Source: Acholoe squamosa | Lineage: Eukaryota; Annelida; Polychaeta; Phyllodocida; Polynoidae | Assembly: GCA_949317995.1 (NCBI GenBank) | Contig: OX439038.1 | Location: 3,180,001 to 3,244,000, forward strand | Reading direction: 5' to 3' | Length of the DNA: 64,000 nucleotides | Shown here: in pieces, positions 1-11,539 of the stretch | Position numbering within the stretch: the first letter of the stretch is position 1 | How the letters are laid out: every line of letters starts with the position of its first letter | The notes under the pieces: generated by a model | Told to the model about the DNA's origin: nothing | The model's database searches: none | Seen by the model: the letters and a program-made list of their open reading frames with translations, nothing else | Program-made: the position numbers and the translations under genes

Positions 1-490
1 CAACATGCCAGCTTCTCTTCTAAATATTAACTTCCTCTTCAGAAAATGCAATATTTACATTCATTATATTTTAATCTCATTAAGAGACTTCAATTGCAAT
101 TGATTGGTAGTTAGGGAGATGTAGTTGATCCAATCGGGAACATCAAACAGGTTTGATATTGTCAGACCCAATCAGACATGTCCCAGATTTTCCAGGCTGG
201 CTGACGCTGGCTTGAGGCAATGGAAGAAGGGAGTCTCCCCCCACAGTCCCAGAGCTAAGTCTGGGATCAGGCTGGGGCATAAGGGAGTTGTCGCAAACAG
301 CCAGAACATTATGGCATTGAATGGCTTCAATAATCGTGCTGTCAGCTCACAATCTTTGCATTGTATGGCTTGGAGGCGGGGATCATTGCGTCTGTATCCA
401 TACAAAGGTAGCAATATCCGGGCCACATACAGAAACCTGCTACAAGCACCTTCTATAGATCTACACGCACACATTTATACCAAAGAGACT
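1..490. repeat. Old dispersed repeat, related to 11540-11775 and 17850-18000
   Basis: The first 270 bases align by eye with 11540-11775 (shared words include GGCTGACGCTGGCTTGAGGC and CACAGTCCCA). Bases about 345-480 align with 17850-18000 (shared words include ACCTGCTACAA and TATAGATCT). An open frame of 138 codons crosses it on the plus strand but has no recognisable domain and is not kept in the related copies, so I do not call a gene. The two halves being contiguous here but about 6 kb apart elsewhere suggests later insertions split the other copy. Confidence 0.5.
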
Positions 491-493
491 TAT

Positions 494-962
494 GGTGTCA
501 CGGTAGTAATCCGCCCTGGTAAGCCTAGGACAGCTAAATAGTCCCAACTAAAAACAGTGTTTTGCTTGGTATAATCAGTGCCAGGGGACCTTATTTTCAT
601 TGTAGTTTAATAATTTTGGTACCAGAAGAAAGGTAATGATTTGGGGGGAAAAAGTTGCAAAAAATTTTTGGTCACCATGGAAACCTATTTTGTCAGAGAG
701 GGGTCCAAGGTCACATTTGTGACTTGTCAGGGGCGCCTGTATCATTTAATTTATTCAACATGGTGATTTCCATGGCAACTGGTGCAAAAATGGATCTGAC
801 TCCGTTATGGTTGACTATGCTAAAAAAATCAAGAATGACTTCAGCTTTAATTTAAGCCTTTATTTATGAACGCCATCAAATTAGAACCTGATTGACGCCA
901 GTTTTATGGTGGAAGATGGGGGGGGGGAATCAGAAAGTCCTTGGCCCTAGTACTGTGACACC
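494..962. mobile_element. MITE with GGTGTCACGG termini, copy 1
   Basis: The segment starts GGTGTCACGGTAGTAAT and ends with the near-perfect inverse (TACTGTGACACC), giving terminal inverted repeats of about 16 bp. The interior is almost identical to the second copy at 1761-2228. It is about 470 bp and has no transposase frame, so it is a non-autonomous DNA element. A long G run near 920 is a copy-specific expansion. A clear target-site duplication was not resolved. Confidence 0.8.
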
Positions 963-1760
963 TTAACTGGGTGGCTGGGTGGGGTGATTTGGGCCACATT
1001 TTGGGCTCTTGTAAGGACTCAATCCAAACTGGATGAATTTTTTGTATTAAAATAGCTACATTAAGTGTAGGAGAAGCTATTTTGGTCATTTTGTCTTTGA
1101 ATTTGTCTGGGATTTGCATATGATTGACCTTTTTTTGCTCCAGATGGGGCAGTTGAGGCTACTTGGCACAGAAAGTGGTTCCAGGGCTCCTCCATAAAAA
1201 TTACCTTGAAAGCCTCTAGAAATGCTAATAAATAGCACAAATTATGCTTCTTCTATTCAAAACATATGGAATATTCCTTTGAAAATAGGATTTTAGTCAA
1301 ACCTCAGAATTTTTAATTGTGTAGTCAAGTGTTGCTAGGGAAAATAAACAGCCATCATTAAAAAAATACCACATTTTGCGCCAAATCATGCAGATTTTGG
1401 CCTAGTTTTGGGAACATTGCCCTTGTTTTGATTACTCTCATGCTTTTAGGTATTAGATGGGATCTTAACCAGTTATACATTATTGTTGTCAATGTGTTAA
1501 GCCATCATATGAGGGTAGTTTGCCATAACAAAGTCACATCCAATTTTTCGGTAGAGCAAGCCAAAGAAAGGTCCCTGTTTTTAACCCCTAAAATACAAAA
1601 AAAATGACCCCTGAGGGACCCCTCACTCATATTTCAATAGGCTCCATGGTCATAATTTACAAACTTCCCATGTAAAAAGTTGAGATTCATGTCAGGGAGG
1701 TAAATATCTTTATTTCTGGGCAAACTATATCTTTTCGGAAAAAATGACCCCAGCTGTTCT
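963..1760. other. Spacer between the two MITE copies, no gene seen
   Basis: AT-rich sequence with no frame showing a domain, no tRNA-like box pattern and no obvious repeat. It separates two same-orientation MITE copies. Confidence 0.5.
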
Positions 1761-2228
1761 GGTGTCACGGTAGTAATCCGCCCTGGTAAGCCTAGGACAG
1801 CTAAATAGTCCCAACTAAAAACAGTGTTTTGCTTGGTATAATCAGTGCCAGGGGACCTTATTTTTATCGCAGATTAATATTTTGGTACCAGAAGAAAGGT
1901 AATGATTTGTGGGGAAAAAGTTGCAAAAGATTTTTGGTCACCATGGAAACCTATTTTGTCAGAGAGGGGTCCAAGGTCACATTTGTGACTTGTCAGGGGT
2001 GCCTGTATTATTTAATTTATTCAACATGGTGATTTCCATGGCAACTGGTGCAAAAAACGGATCTGACTCCGTTATGGTTGACCATGCTTAAAAAATCAAG
2101 AATGACTTCAGCTTTAATTTAAGCCTTTGTTTATGAACGCCATCAAATTAGAACCCGATTGACGCCAGTTTTATGGTGGAAGATGGGGGGAATCAGAACG
2201 TCCTTGGCCCTATTAGTACCGTGACACC
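1761..2228. mobile_element. MITE with GGTGTCACGG termini, copy 2
   Basis: Same orientation and almost the same length as the copy at 494-962. It begins GGTGTCACGGTAGTAAT and ends TACCGTGACACC. The terminal match is better here than in copy 1. The high identity between copies indicates recent mobility or a local duplication of the element plus spacer. Confidence 0.8.
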
Positions 2229-2254
2229 TTATCTAAGTGCCAGGGTCGTAAATA

Positions 2255-3438
2255 CACTGAAAACCCACCGCTACTGGAAAGTCGTCATGTATGACGGGTT
2301 TAGGGTCATCAGAGGGTCGTCAGGTCTTCATGACTACCCTAGGTCGTCACACTGAGTACCTTGGCTTTACTAATCATTTGGGTGTTTGCCATAAGAGGCC
2401 CCCACTATGCTTTTCTGTGATACAAATGATGTTAACTGGAGTGTATAATATAGGCTTGTGAATATACACTGTTCTTATTGTATTGTTGCTATGAAAAGGG
2501 AACGATAAACCCATATGATAAAGATTTACCTGTAAAGAGAAGGAAAAGTTTAAATGAAAATGTAGAAAGAGTAATAGATCATTCTGCTAATGACACCTCT
2601 CTTATGAATAGTGCTGAGGTTATAAGTCCATATCTATTGAGAGCCTATGTGAGCCGGGAGGCGTGGCGCAGTCGGTAGCACGTCCGCTCACGGGCCGTAA
2701 GGAAGTGAGTTCGGTTCCCGGCCCAGCCGGGGCACAGTGGAGGCTCCAAACGTCGCCGTAAGGTGTCGTTTGAGTTCCTCCCTGCTCTGGCTAGGCTGTG
2801 CTGGAAAGTCTCTCGGCGGTCATGGCAGACAAATGACCTAAAACAGGCCTGTCCATCTCTCACTATGCCTATGTAGTGACGGATGTTAAAGAACCATTGC
2901 CTCGGTAAATGTGTAGGGGCGTGCTTTCTATCTTCCCATAGATTCGGTCACCATCATCCCCCCTCCCCATTAGACTAGGGTCCGGGCACAACGCCACAAG
3001 GGTAATCTCACTTCGGTGTGGATACAACCCGCGAGACCTCTCACCCTTGAGTGTTGACCGTAAGGAAGGCACGAGGTGAGATAAAATTCAAGCAGAGCCT
3101 ATGACATAGTAGAACACAACACTACATCAATTAGAACTGATAGTGGGTTCAGATCATAAAAGTTAATACTGATTGATGGGTGAGGGGATGAGGTATATGT
3201 TACAAAAGAAAGCATGATAAAGAGAATAATACTGGTACTGGGATGTATGTAATTTCTGCACAGGACAATATGGCTGTAAAGGACACCTATAGTGACGACT
3301 TTAGGTCATCAGTGACGACCCAAAGTCATCACCTATGACGACCCCATGATGACCTAAAACTGTAGATTTAGGTATTGTCAACCTGAGGACCTAAAGTTGT
3401 CAGTATTGACGAGTTTTGGATCCTGTAGGTTTTCAGTG
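2255..3438. mobile_element. CACTGAAAACC-ended DNA element, copy 1 (carries a SINE)
   Basis: The left end CACTGAAAACCC and right end GGTTTTCAGTG form terminal inverted repeats. About 100-170 bp inside each end consists of irregular GGTCGTCA / TGACGACC words on both strands. The same two ends recur at 15089-15811 around a different core. No transposase frame is present. The core includes a tRNA-derived SINE at about 2654-3085, presumably a later insertion. Confidence 0.65.
2654..3085 (+). mobile_element. tRNA-derived SINE
   Basis: An A box (TGGCGCAGTCGG at 2664-2675) and a B-box-like GTTCGGTTCCC (2709-2719) lie at tRNA-like spacing, so the head is a Pol III promoter derived from a tRNA. A roughly 360-bp GC-richer body without coding potential follows. 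The right limit, near GGCACGAGGTG, is approximate. The sequence cannot be folded by eye into a standard cloverleaf, so I treat it as a SINE and not a tRNA gene. Confidence 0.65.
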
Positions 3439-3496
3439 TAAGCCCTCGTCTCAAAATGAGTGCTGGGGGTAAGGGGTATATCCAAACAAGCACCTA

Positions 3497-3945
3497 GCTC
3501 AAAAAAGAACCATTGGTGTTGAAATCAATGAGGGCCTGGGTGCTAAAACTGGCCACTGTGGCTGGACCGCTGCGACAGGTTAGGATGGTTGGTTGATGGA
3601 ATAAGGAGGAAGATTGGTATTGCCCTGTTAACCAGCCTTCTAGCCAGACAATTGATAAATGTTGCAGCAGTTTAGATATGATGGTAGGAGCAACACTTGA
3701 TACAGTGGTATTGAAGTCAATGAATGCATGGGTGCTAAAACTGGCCATTATGATGTGACTAGTGCAACGGCCTTCGTTAGGATGGTTTGTGGATGGAATG
3801 GAGAGGAGGAGGGGTATTATCCATTAAACAGGCCTCCTGGTAAGATGACATCAGCAAGAGTTAACCCTAGATAATCTATGAGTTTACATTAGGGACTCTG
3901 CCCATGGCAGAAATACCACTCTGGGATGTTGATGACAAGTGGGGT
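3497..3945. repeat. Diverged tandem duplication of about 215 bp, also at 20090-20200
   Basis: The words GGGTGCTAAAACTGGCCA and TTAGGATGGTT occur twice about 210 bp apart. The stretch TTTAGATATGATGG(T/C)AGGAGCAA at about 3670 reappears near 20108. No coding signal. Confidence 0.5.
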
Positions 3946-4619
3946 AGATTAACCTAAAGATGGCCACATACCTTGAGACGTCCACCCCCCAGAAAATAGC
4001 CATAACATTGGATTTGCTAGATTCTGCCAGATTCAATGCTCTTCATTGATTTCATAATATTAATGCGGGAGTAAGTCTATTTTTCTTTTTTTTTTTGGTT
4101 GGACGTCTTTATGTATGTGGCTGTCTTTAGGTTAATCTACCCTAGATAGTTGCAAGGTCATTCCTACTAAAGTGTAAATAGTCATTGGTGAGGTACAAAT
4201 GAATCCATAGGGACATAAAGGGTGACAAATCTATGATATGTTCAACCTATTAAATTTAATAAACAACTCTGTCTCAAAGGCATAAACAATATCACATCAT
4301 TTTGATCAATCAGATTAAAACCAAAATCTCTTGTATCATTGCATTTTAGCACTGGATTTTGAATAAGTGCTTGTCTGAACAAAGCAACAAAGCATAATAT
4401 GTACGATTTGGGTTACTTTAATAGTTCTTAACCACTAAAATCTAGTCTTTGTTAGGTGCCAGCCTCATGTTAGGGACTGTTGTTAAGACTCCCTTAAACC
4501 ATTAGTGCAGAGGCGGTTATTCATGATTTAGGAGGTGAATTTTGAAGAAATTATATCATGAATAAGGGTATTGTTGAATTTGAAAAGAAAACACAAACTT
4601 ATGATATATTTCCGTATTC
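3946..4619. other. No gene or clear repeat seen
   Basis: AT-rich sequence with short homopolymer T runs. I see no supported feature. Confidence 0.4.
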
Positions 4620-7170
4620 TCTATGTTACATGTCTGCAACATGAAGGGACACTCTTTCCCAGTTTGGCACTGGAGTACAAGTAGCTTTAAGTGATAAATG
4701 AAAATAACCAAAAATAACCGAAGAAATGAGACATCTTATGTCCCTCAATCTGGCCACCAAGCCTTTCCTTGAACCTAGTTGAATAGAAGGATGTGGGGGG
4801 ACGAAACAAGACAATAAGTCTGCCACTTAATGACAGGCAAGTAACAGGTCAATCTGTCAGATTTCCTGTAGTACTGATAAAGTGAACGGTACCTTCTATT
4901 TCTGCCCTTCAGACCGGATGGTGTTCATACCCAGGGCCATGGGGTAAGCAGATGGTGAGACAGGGTCAGAGCAATTATTCACGAGTCTTCTATTTATCAA
5001 AGTACACTTTTTTTTTAACAAATTGAATTTTTTTGGTCATAGAAACATATGAGTTTACAAGCGAAATGATAAAGTCATATACCGGTATTACATCACAAAT
5101 TCAAGCAATTACCCCAATGAGCACATAAATACACAATATACGTAAATAGATTCATTGTTATAGCAGTGATGTGGTACATATAATAAGTTTGACTTAGACC
5201 AATAAGGTCATGGGTAGGGGCGTATCACAAGATATCAGTATGCCCCCCGTTATATATACTAAGAAGGGTTTAAGGTTTACGAGAAAAATTAGTTTGACAT
5301 TTGGCAATGATCTTTGTAGTAGGCCGCCACTCTGAGGCACTCACGGATAACAAATTCCCTGATGGTGCTTCACAATTACAGTGTTGCTGTTCTTTGTATT
5401 ATCATGATTGCCAATTAATTTTGCAAGAGGGTAGGAGGTTTTTACATTTTGATTCAAACTCAACTTTATTGTTTGGTTTCTTTCAAGCATCTTTGAAATG
5501 ATTTCGATATTTTCTTTGGTTTACCATGCCTAGAATCCCAAAGGGCTCAATGCAGCCATAATAAACTATCCAATAAAACTGCACTGATCAAGGCATCCTG
5601 ATGGCAAGTGTGCAGTATGATGTAATGCACCATCAGCCTGTGATTGTGATTGTGAAAAGGGCTATGTCTGTTCCTCTGTGCATAGTGGCTAGGTTAGCGG
5701 ATATGTTCAATCCCTTTCTCAGCTTCTTGTTTTGCCTTACAATAGCAGCATTCTTTGACATTCTGCTTATAAATGTCCATGAAAGTGTTTCTTTCCCCCA
5801 ATATGCCCTTTTTGCAATGGAATGGATTTTGGGCTATCAGCTGAGACCCTCCACTACAAACCCACTTAAATGATACCATCAGGATACAAACATCCTGATC
5901 AGGGCTAACTGCCACCATGGATTTTCAGATAAAGCCTGCTTTCCTAATCAACCACATTGGTCATGTAAAACCATAATGGCAGTCATGATGGTTAGGTAGT
6001 GAGTTCTCAGCTTTGGAAAATAGTATCACAGTAAACGTTAGTTATAAATTTCACTTACCTTTGTTAGATGCTCAGCTCATCCTGAAATGAGAAAGACAGG
6101 CATATTTCAGTTAACGGTCATCGGCAAAAACATGCCTAATATTCTGGAGGTGTATTATGCATATACTGCAATTGCCATTAGTCCTTTATTAATCCTTACA
6201 GGAAGCTGATAAGAAGACTTTAATCAATCTTTTTTTCTCAATTCTTTTCATCATCCAGTAAGAATGTTAAGGTAAATGGACTATTCGATGTGATTGAGAG
6301 TTATTGAAAGGCACTTCAAATGGAGCACTATCCTGTCATCTACCATTTGGCCGCAATAAGTGGCTATATTCAGGGCAATCACTATCTGAAGTGATGTGCT
6401 TCCATCCAGTAACTGGCGCATCTCTTGCATGCTAAAGACCTTCACCAGTCACAAGTATGAGGGACTATTGGCTTAATGTGGAATCAGATCTGACATTAAG
6501 ACCCAAGAGCCTCATAGAACAAGTGATCAGAGAACCCCGCTGAATGGCCCTGGTGTGCTAATGCTCCTGGATGCAGCTGGAAGTCATGAAATTGACCATT
6601 TTAAAACACAAGGGTCTTGCAGAATGTGATTATAATGAAGCTGGTTGTTCTTACAGATCAATTCGTTTGAGAAGCTTCTTTTGGGCTTTGACAGAAAAAC
6701 CCGATCAATCCCAGGATCCGTTGTCCCCAATAATTACCCATTTCGGTAATACCAGTGGGCCTGATGTTTTAATTCATCTCTTTTTATTATTGTAAGGTCT
6801 TTTTGAATGAAATCAACCATTTCCATTTGTCAAAGAGAAAACCGTTTCTGGAGATCAAATGAGAATCATCACAAGGTTTTCATTGCAAATCAGATGAGTA
6901 GCAGAATCTTATCATGTGGTTACTGGCATTATGAGGACGATGAGAGAAATAATTTCATTCCCTTACAAGGATGGGTGATTGATAATTGAATGCTGCAGGC
7001 AATCATACTTAATATACTTGTGCTCCGTGTATCAGGTACATCAAAAGTTTTATAGAACATGCTAATATCATGAGAGGGGGGAGTTATGACCAAGCCCTGC
7101 GAAAATGATGCAGGTCTGAAATGAGCAGATGCGAGACGAGCAGACGCGGAAGGAGCAGACATGGGACAGA
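4620..7170. repeat. Old paralogous segment, copy 1 (pair of 21720-24190)
   Basis: At least six blocks occur in the same order here and in 21720-24190: the AAGCCTTTCCTTGAA block near 4760, CTCTGAGGCA near 5330, GTGCATAGTGGCT near 5680, ACTTACCTTTG near 6055, CCATCCAGTAACTGG near 6405 and ACATTAAGACCCAAGA near 6495. The spacing between blocks is similar. The copies are heavily diverged with many indels. Frames on the minus strand (for example 5694-5918) contain helix-like residues but are broken in one copy or the other, so a gene is not supported. Confidence 0.55.
6059..6081 (-). other. Splice-like micro-exon, copy 1
   Basis: On the minus strand a pyrimidine tract ending TTCTCATTTCAG is followed by 23 nt and then CAAAG/GTAAGTG, a consensus donor. 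The same arrangement is found in the paralogous segment at 23173-23204 with a 32-nt body. All three frames of this copy contain a stop, so it would be non-coding or degenerate here. Confidence 0.3.
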
Positions 7171-8812
7171 TATCTTTCCATTATTTGCCTATGATGGCCA
7201 GATATTTTGAACATATGGGACATAAAACTGAACAGTGAACTCAATTGTTTTGCAATAATGCAGAGTAGTCTCTAGAATGTAGCTCCAGATTGCACTGCGG
7301 TGACGAGTACAGGAAATCTCCATTGAAATAAAGATGGATCTTTGGCAACTTTGGCACAAGGATTTCACCATTAGTTTGACAACTATTTTTTTTTTCTTTT
7401 AAAAAATTGTGGAGTCTAAGAGGAAATACAGGCTCCTTATTGAACTTACCTCTCAAGCCCACAAGTGAAGCAGTATTCTGCCAGACTTACTTAATGTAAA
7501 ACAGTAAGATGCTACCTTAGCAGTTGTTGATAGGTATGTTGAGAAGGCACAGGTGAGCTGTAACATGGTACTGCTACAACTTTACATGCCCTATTGATGG
7601 ATTGTGTCAGGGCCACACCCTGAGGGAATGGGAACCAGAGCTGGGTAGGAGGTCAGACAGTGAGCAATAAATGGATTATTCTCATGCACTCTGTTCTTTG
7701 TGTGAATTTTATGTAGGAATCTCCCCTGAGCACTGACCTCATATCCCTATTCTGAATTTTGTTTCTATTTCTTCTTCCTAATAGAAATGTTGGTGATCCC
7801 AGTGTTTTTCAGTAGACAAACCTATATAGAAAGATTATTTAGCAACTTTTTCCACAATGTTTCCATGGCAGAGAAGTGTTTCAAAACCCTGCTTGTAGAC
7901 CTTGATAATTGGATCCAATTTATCACATTTCCACAGAACTGTGTGCTTCTATGACAATCTATTATCATATAGCCGTAAAGGAGAAACTCAATGTCCTGAG
8001 GTTCACGTTACCTTGTAATAGTGAAACATTGATTCGATCGTAATGATGCATAATTGGTACACAAATAAAATAACCTATCTAAGTCTAATCATAATCTCAG
8101 TGCAAATATAAAACTTCATCCCCAGAGTTTCTCTGGGAATTCCTAATAACTGCCGTGGGTATTGCACAGAAAGCTGTGCAATGGCAGTAAAGTTATTGTA
8201 ATCAAATGTCATAATGTACGGCATTTTGAATTGTACCCAGCCGGCGGCATTGACAATGACCAAATAGGAAGAGCTACTGAAGGTAATATGCATGAACAAT
8301 ACTGTGATCGCAACCTCCCTTAGGAAATACTGATTGTCAGTACAACTGTCAGGTTTTTTATTTTCATGAGGAGAATCTATCTGCAGAGGTAGATAACTGT
8401 TAGAAAATATTAGAAAATCAAGATAGCATAAGTTGGCAAAACAAGCTTCTGCTGATGGTTTAGCAACATGTATAAAAACACTTAAGAGTGGTATTTTGAA
8501 GTGCAAAAATTGGCGATAGACATTATGTAGTAACATATGGATGGGACAAGAAAAAAGGCTGAAAAACCAGTCACTTCTTTTTTAAAACTTGCATATAACT
8601 ATGAACAACTGGTATACCCCTTCTTTGTATTTGAGATATAGATAGAACTACTAATTTTCTTTACGTCATGAAGCTCAAAGAAGCCCTAGTGCTAACAGGT
8701 CATTATGTTTTGTTATACCACGATTTGTGGGTTACACAGTGCTTTTTGGTAGCTATTCCCATCCACATATCTGTCTATATTGCACACCCTATAGGCTGTA
8801 ACTTCAATTTTG
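7171..8812. other. No gene seen
   Basis: AT-rich. A 153-codon minus-strand frame at 8075-8536 has no recognisable motif and looks like chance or an unsupported exon. No tRNA boxes or long inverted repeats were noticed. Confidence 0.4.
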
Positions 8813-8890
8813 TAAGGCATGCTGTTATCCATGTAAGGCGTGCTGTTATCCATGTAAGGCTTGCTGTTATCCTGGATAACAGCACGCCTC
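8813..8890. repeat. Three 21-bp tandem repeats followed by their inverse
   Basis: CATGTAAGGCGTGCTGTTAT-type units occur three times in a row and are followed by GGATAACAGCACGCCT, the inverse of the unit. The whole block can fold into a hairpin with any of the three units as the partner arm. Confidence 0.75.
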
Positions 8891-8943
8891 TCATGTCCTC
8901 CCATGTCATATGTTACATGTTAAAACCTACGATAATTTTCACT

Positions 8944-9014
8944 GCCAGGGTAGGGATCGAACCAGCAGTCTCACATCCCAAATCCTACTCCCTACGCACT
9001 GCGCCACAGGGACT
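8944..9014 (-). mobile_element. tRNA-like SINE head or tRNA pseudogene
   Basis: On the minus strand TGGCGCAGTGCGTAGG (A box) and GGTTCGATCCC (perfect B box) lie about 45 nt apart, the spacing of a tRNA promoter. The putative acceptor strands do not pair convincingly, so a working tRNA is unlikely. A SINE head is the better reading. Confidence 0.55.
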
Positions 9015-9127
9015 GACGAGAGACGCTGTGTGTTTGCTTGGTTAGATAGTAGAGGTAGGCAGAACGGGTCCCGGGTGTATATATTTTTTCCATACATAGC
9101 CAAGCCGACACGGCCGCTGAAGGAGGA

Positions 9128-9203
9128 GACGCGGTGGTCTAGCGGTTAGCGCTTTGCGCTCAGCCGCAAGAGGTACATGGATCGAGCCCCGGTCTGGGCG
9201 CAT
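9128..9203 (+). mobile_element. tRNA-like SINE head or tRNA pseudogene
   Basis: TGGTCTAGCGGTTAGCGC (A box) and GATCGAGCCCC (B box, one base off consensus) lie about 40 nt apart. The acceptor pairing is poor. It is followed by a T run and GC-rich tandem sequence, which fits a tRNA-derived retroelement. Confidence 0.55.
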
Positions 9204-9450
9204 CTTTTTTCGCCGTGTGCGCTGTCGCTGTCCGCTGCTGGGCGAGGAGGTGTATAATACACAAACATAACAGCGAGACACATCTTTTTTCGCTGCTAGA
9301 ACTAAACCAACCAAAGGAGGCCTAGCCGGGCGGAGGCGTGTGTACCGATCATGTACAAACATAACCGCGAGACGCATTCAGAGTAAGCCGACACCGGGGC
9401 TGTCGCTGTCCGCTGCCGGGCGCCGAGGTGTATGTACCGATCGTGTACAC
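9204..9450. repeat. Irregular GC-rich tandem repeat
   Basis: The word CTGTCGCTGTCCGCTGC occurs at about 9223 and 9399. Blocks containing GGTGTATAATACACAAACATAACAGCGAGA-type sequence recur as divergent forms at about 9248, 9328 and 9428. The unit is roughly 80-100 bp. Confidence 0.5.
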
Positions 9451-9555
9451 ACAATGGCTGGCATCGAGTCCCGGGGAGGGGGAATAATTTTTGTTTTCAA
9501 CTTGAATTTATTGGTATAATATTGATTATTTATTGGTTTCGTGGTATAAAATAAG

Positions 9556-9676
9556 TAGTCAATGGATAACTCATGACTTGTGTGTGTTAGCAAAGGCTAA
9601 TAACACTCGGCCTACAGCCTCGTGTCATTATCCTTCACTAACACACATGCGTCATGAGTTATCCATTGATTACTTG
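9556..9676. repeat. Palindromic foldback element
   Basis: The left arm TCAATGGATAACTCATGAC and following GTGTGTTAG pair with CTAACACACATGC and GTCATGAGTTATCCATTGA on the right. An inner pair (GGCTAATAACACTCGGC with its inverse) extends the stem. It is about 120 bp with no coding potential, typical of a very small MITE. Confidence 0.75.
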
Positions 9677-10543
9677 TTCAATATGGTGCAGTATTCCAAA
9701 TGCACACACTGCCTAGTATTCATCGCAATTCACACATGTATTTTGTGCTTTCAAACTGGCCCTATACAGAGGCCAATGTCATTCACCAGTCTGGGGCCGA
9801 CTGTTCAAGGATATGCTGGTAGTGCCAATATTGGCCCAATCAGCAGACCCAATGTAGCTGTTTGTCTGGTTATTGGCCAATCATACCAGGGGGTGCCCAG
9901 TCAATAGATCTATATACATCACACTATATCACTGAGGTAGTCGGCTCTGTATATTCCTGACTGCAGTATTGATATTACCAATTTGGGTAAACAGTATGGT
10001 TGCAAATAATCATTTGAGGTAAGGTTTCACATTCTGTGTAGGAGGGATTGAAATGTCAACTCTGGAATCTTTAGAAATGCCTATTAGAAAATCTCTAAGA
10101 CCAAGTCACTTCAAATAATATGTGTCTTCACATGTAGAACATGGAAAATATGTGGCAGTTGTCCTCACGTTACTTAAAATTGAGGCTCGTTTTGTCAATG
10201 GCTCAGATTACCTGTTAGTATCCTGTCTTGTAATTGTTCACTGTATTTACATCAGAGAGACAAAAGACTTCCTCTATCACAGAGCAGCCTGTGGCGAACG
10301 GCACCCACTTGCATGCTGATATCAGCAACTTCACGCTCTGATCTCACACCCGATTGTTCCTTGAATGTCATGCAGTTTGGAAGTGTAGTGCCTATACGAA
10401 TACCATGAGAGGTTTTGACATTGCAACTATCATAGCCACACACTCACAATGTCCCAAATCCTTGCTCTGTGAAAGGAGAATGCTGCAAAGAGCATTATTG
10501 TTCTAAATATGGCTCTGTCTCACCAGTTTGATGCAATTACGTT
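9677..10543. other. No gene seen
   Basis: Contains only short frames without recognisable motifs. No tRNA boxes were seen. Confidence 0.4.
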
Positions 10544-11502
10544 CGGGGAGGTTTCTGACCGAAGTCTCTGACTGGGGAGGTTTCTGACCAAGGTTTCTGA
10601 CCAGGGAGGTTTCTGACTGAGGTTTCTGACCGGGAAAAAGATATGGCCAATTGTGCAACAAATATATTAGGTGGCAAGAAATTTATCAATCTAAAATAAA
10701 GTCAGGATAGGATCAATCCTATATTGACTGAAAAAAATATACCTTTCTGTGATGGAATTCAAACTACAGGTCAATTCATGTCTTTATAACTGCCTGTCAG
10801 AAACCTCCCCGGTCAGAAACCTCCATCAGGTCAGAGAACTTCTAGGAGTGCCTTGCCCTTAAAACAAAGAAGAGAGGGCAAATAAGAAAGGAAAAACAGT
10901 AGGAATAGAAAGATATCCATCTAAGGAAAAGGGAGGGAAGGCTGAAGATCAAGATAAGTTGCATACTAGCACTGTATTCTTCATCAAGTCATCGGTCAAT
11001 GACCTCCCCGGTCAGAAACTTTCCTAGTCAGAAACCTCCCCGGTCAGAAACCTTCATTATGTGAAGCTTTCTGACTGTAGAAGAGGTGGTCAATTGTGCC
11101 ATAAATATAAGTGGTGGCAAAAAATTTGTCAGTCTAAAATAGAGCCAGGTTACGATCAATCTTATATTGACTGAAAAAACTATGCCTTTCTGTGATGGAA
11201 TTCAAACTACAGGTCAATAGATGTTTTTATAACTGCCGGTCAGAAACCTCCCCGGTCAGAAACATCTTTGGCAAGGAGAAAGTCAAGAAAATCTTCTTGG
11301 TTTGTCCTGAGTCTGGAAAGGAACAAAAAGCACAGGGAAGTGTGCCCTGGACCATAAGGAACATGGGGGAAGTGAAAGAAAAGTACCTTTCTGTGACCAT
11401 TTTCAAACTGGAGGCTAAATTAACTCTGTAACTGCTGGTCAGAAACCTAAGTCAGAAACCTTGGTCAGAAACCTTGGTCAGAAATGGTCAGAAACCTCCC
11501 CG
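10544..11502. mobile_element. Non-autonomous element with iterated GGTCAGAAACCTCCCC ends
   Basis: The left end CGGGGAGGTTTCTGACC is repeated imperfectly several times. The right end GGTCAGAAACCTCCCCG is its inverse and is also iterated. The interior contains two diverged tandem copies of about 180 bp (about 10650-10830 and 11085-11265; shared word CTTTCTGTGATGGAATTCAA), each closed by the terminal motif. A remnant of the motif is at about 59955-59990. No transposase. Confidence 0.65.
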
Positions 11503-11539
11503 GAGGTAAGTGCATCACATTGGTGAGAATGAGTCATAT

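Noticed and set aside
8944-9203. Functional tRNA genes at 8944-9014 and 9128-9203 (and 20650-20722)
   Set aside because: A and B boxes are good, but acceptor stems do not pair and anticodon arms are unclear. tRNA-derived SINE heads or pseudogenes fit better.
8668-9593. Host protein-coding exons in the 60-150 codon frames outside the retrotransposons
   Set aside because: None shows a recognisable domain, conserved frame between paralogous copies, or a convincing pair of splice sites with an open frame. Many cross repeat boundaries.
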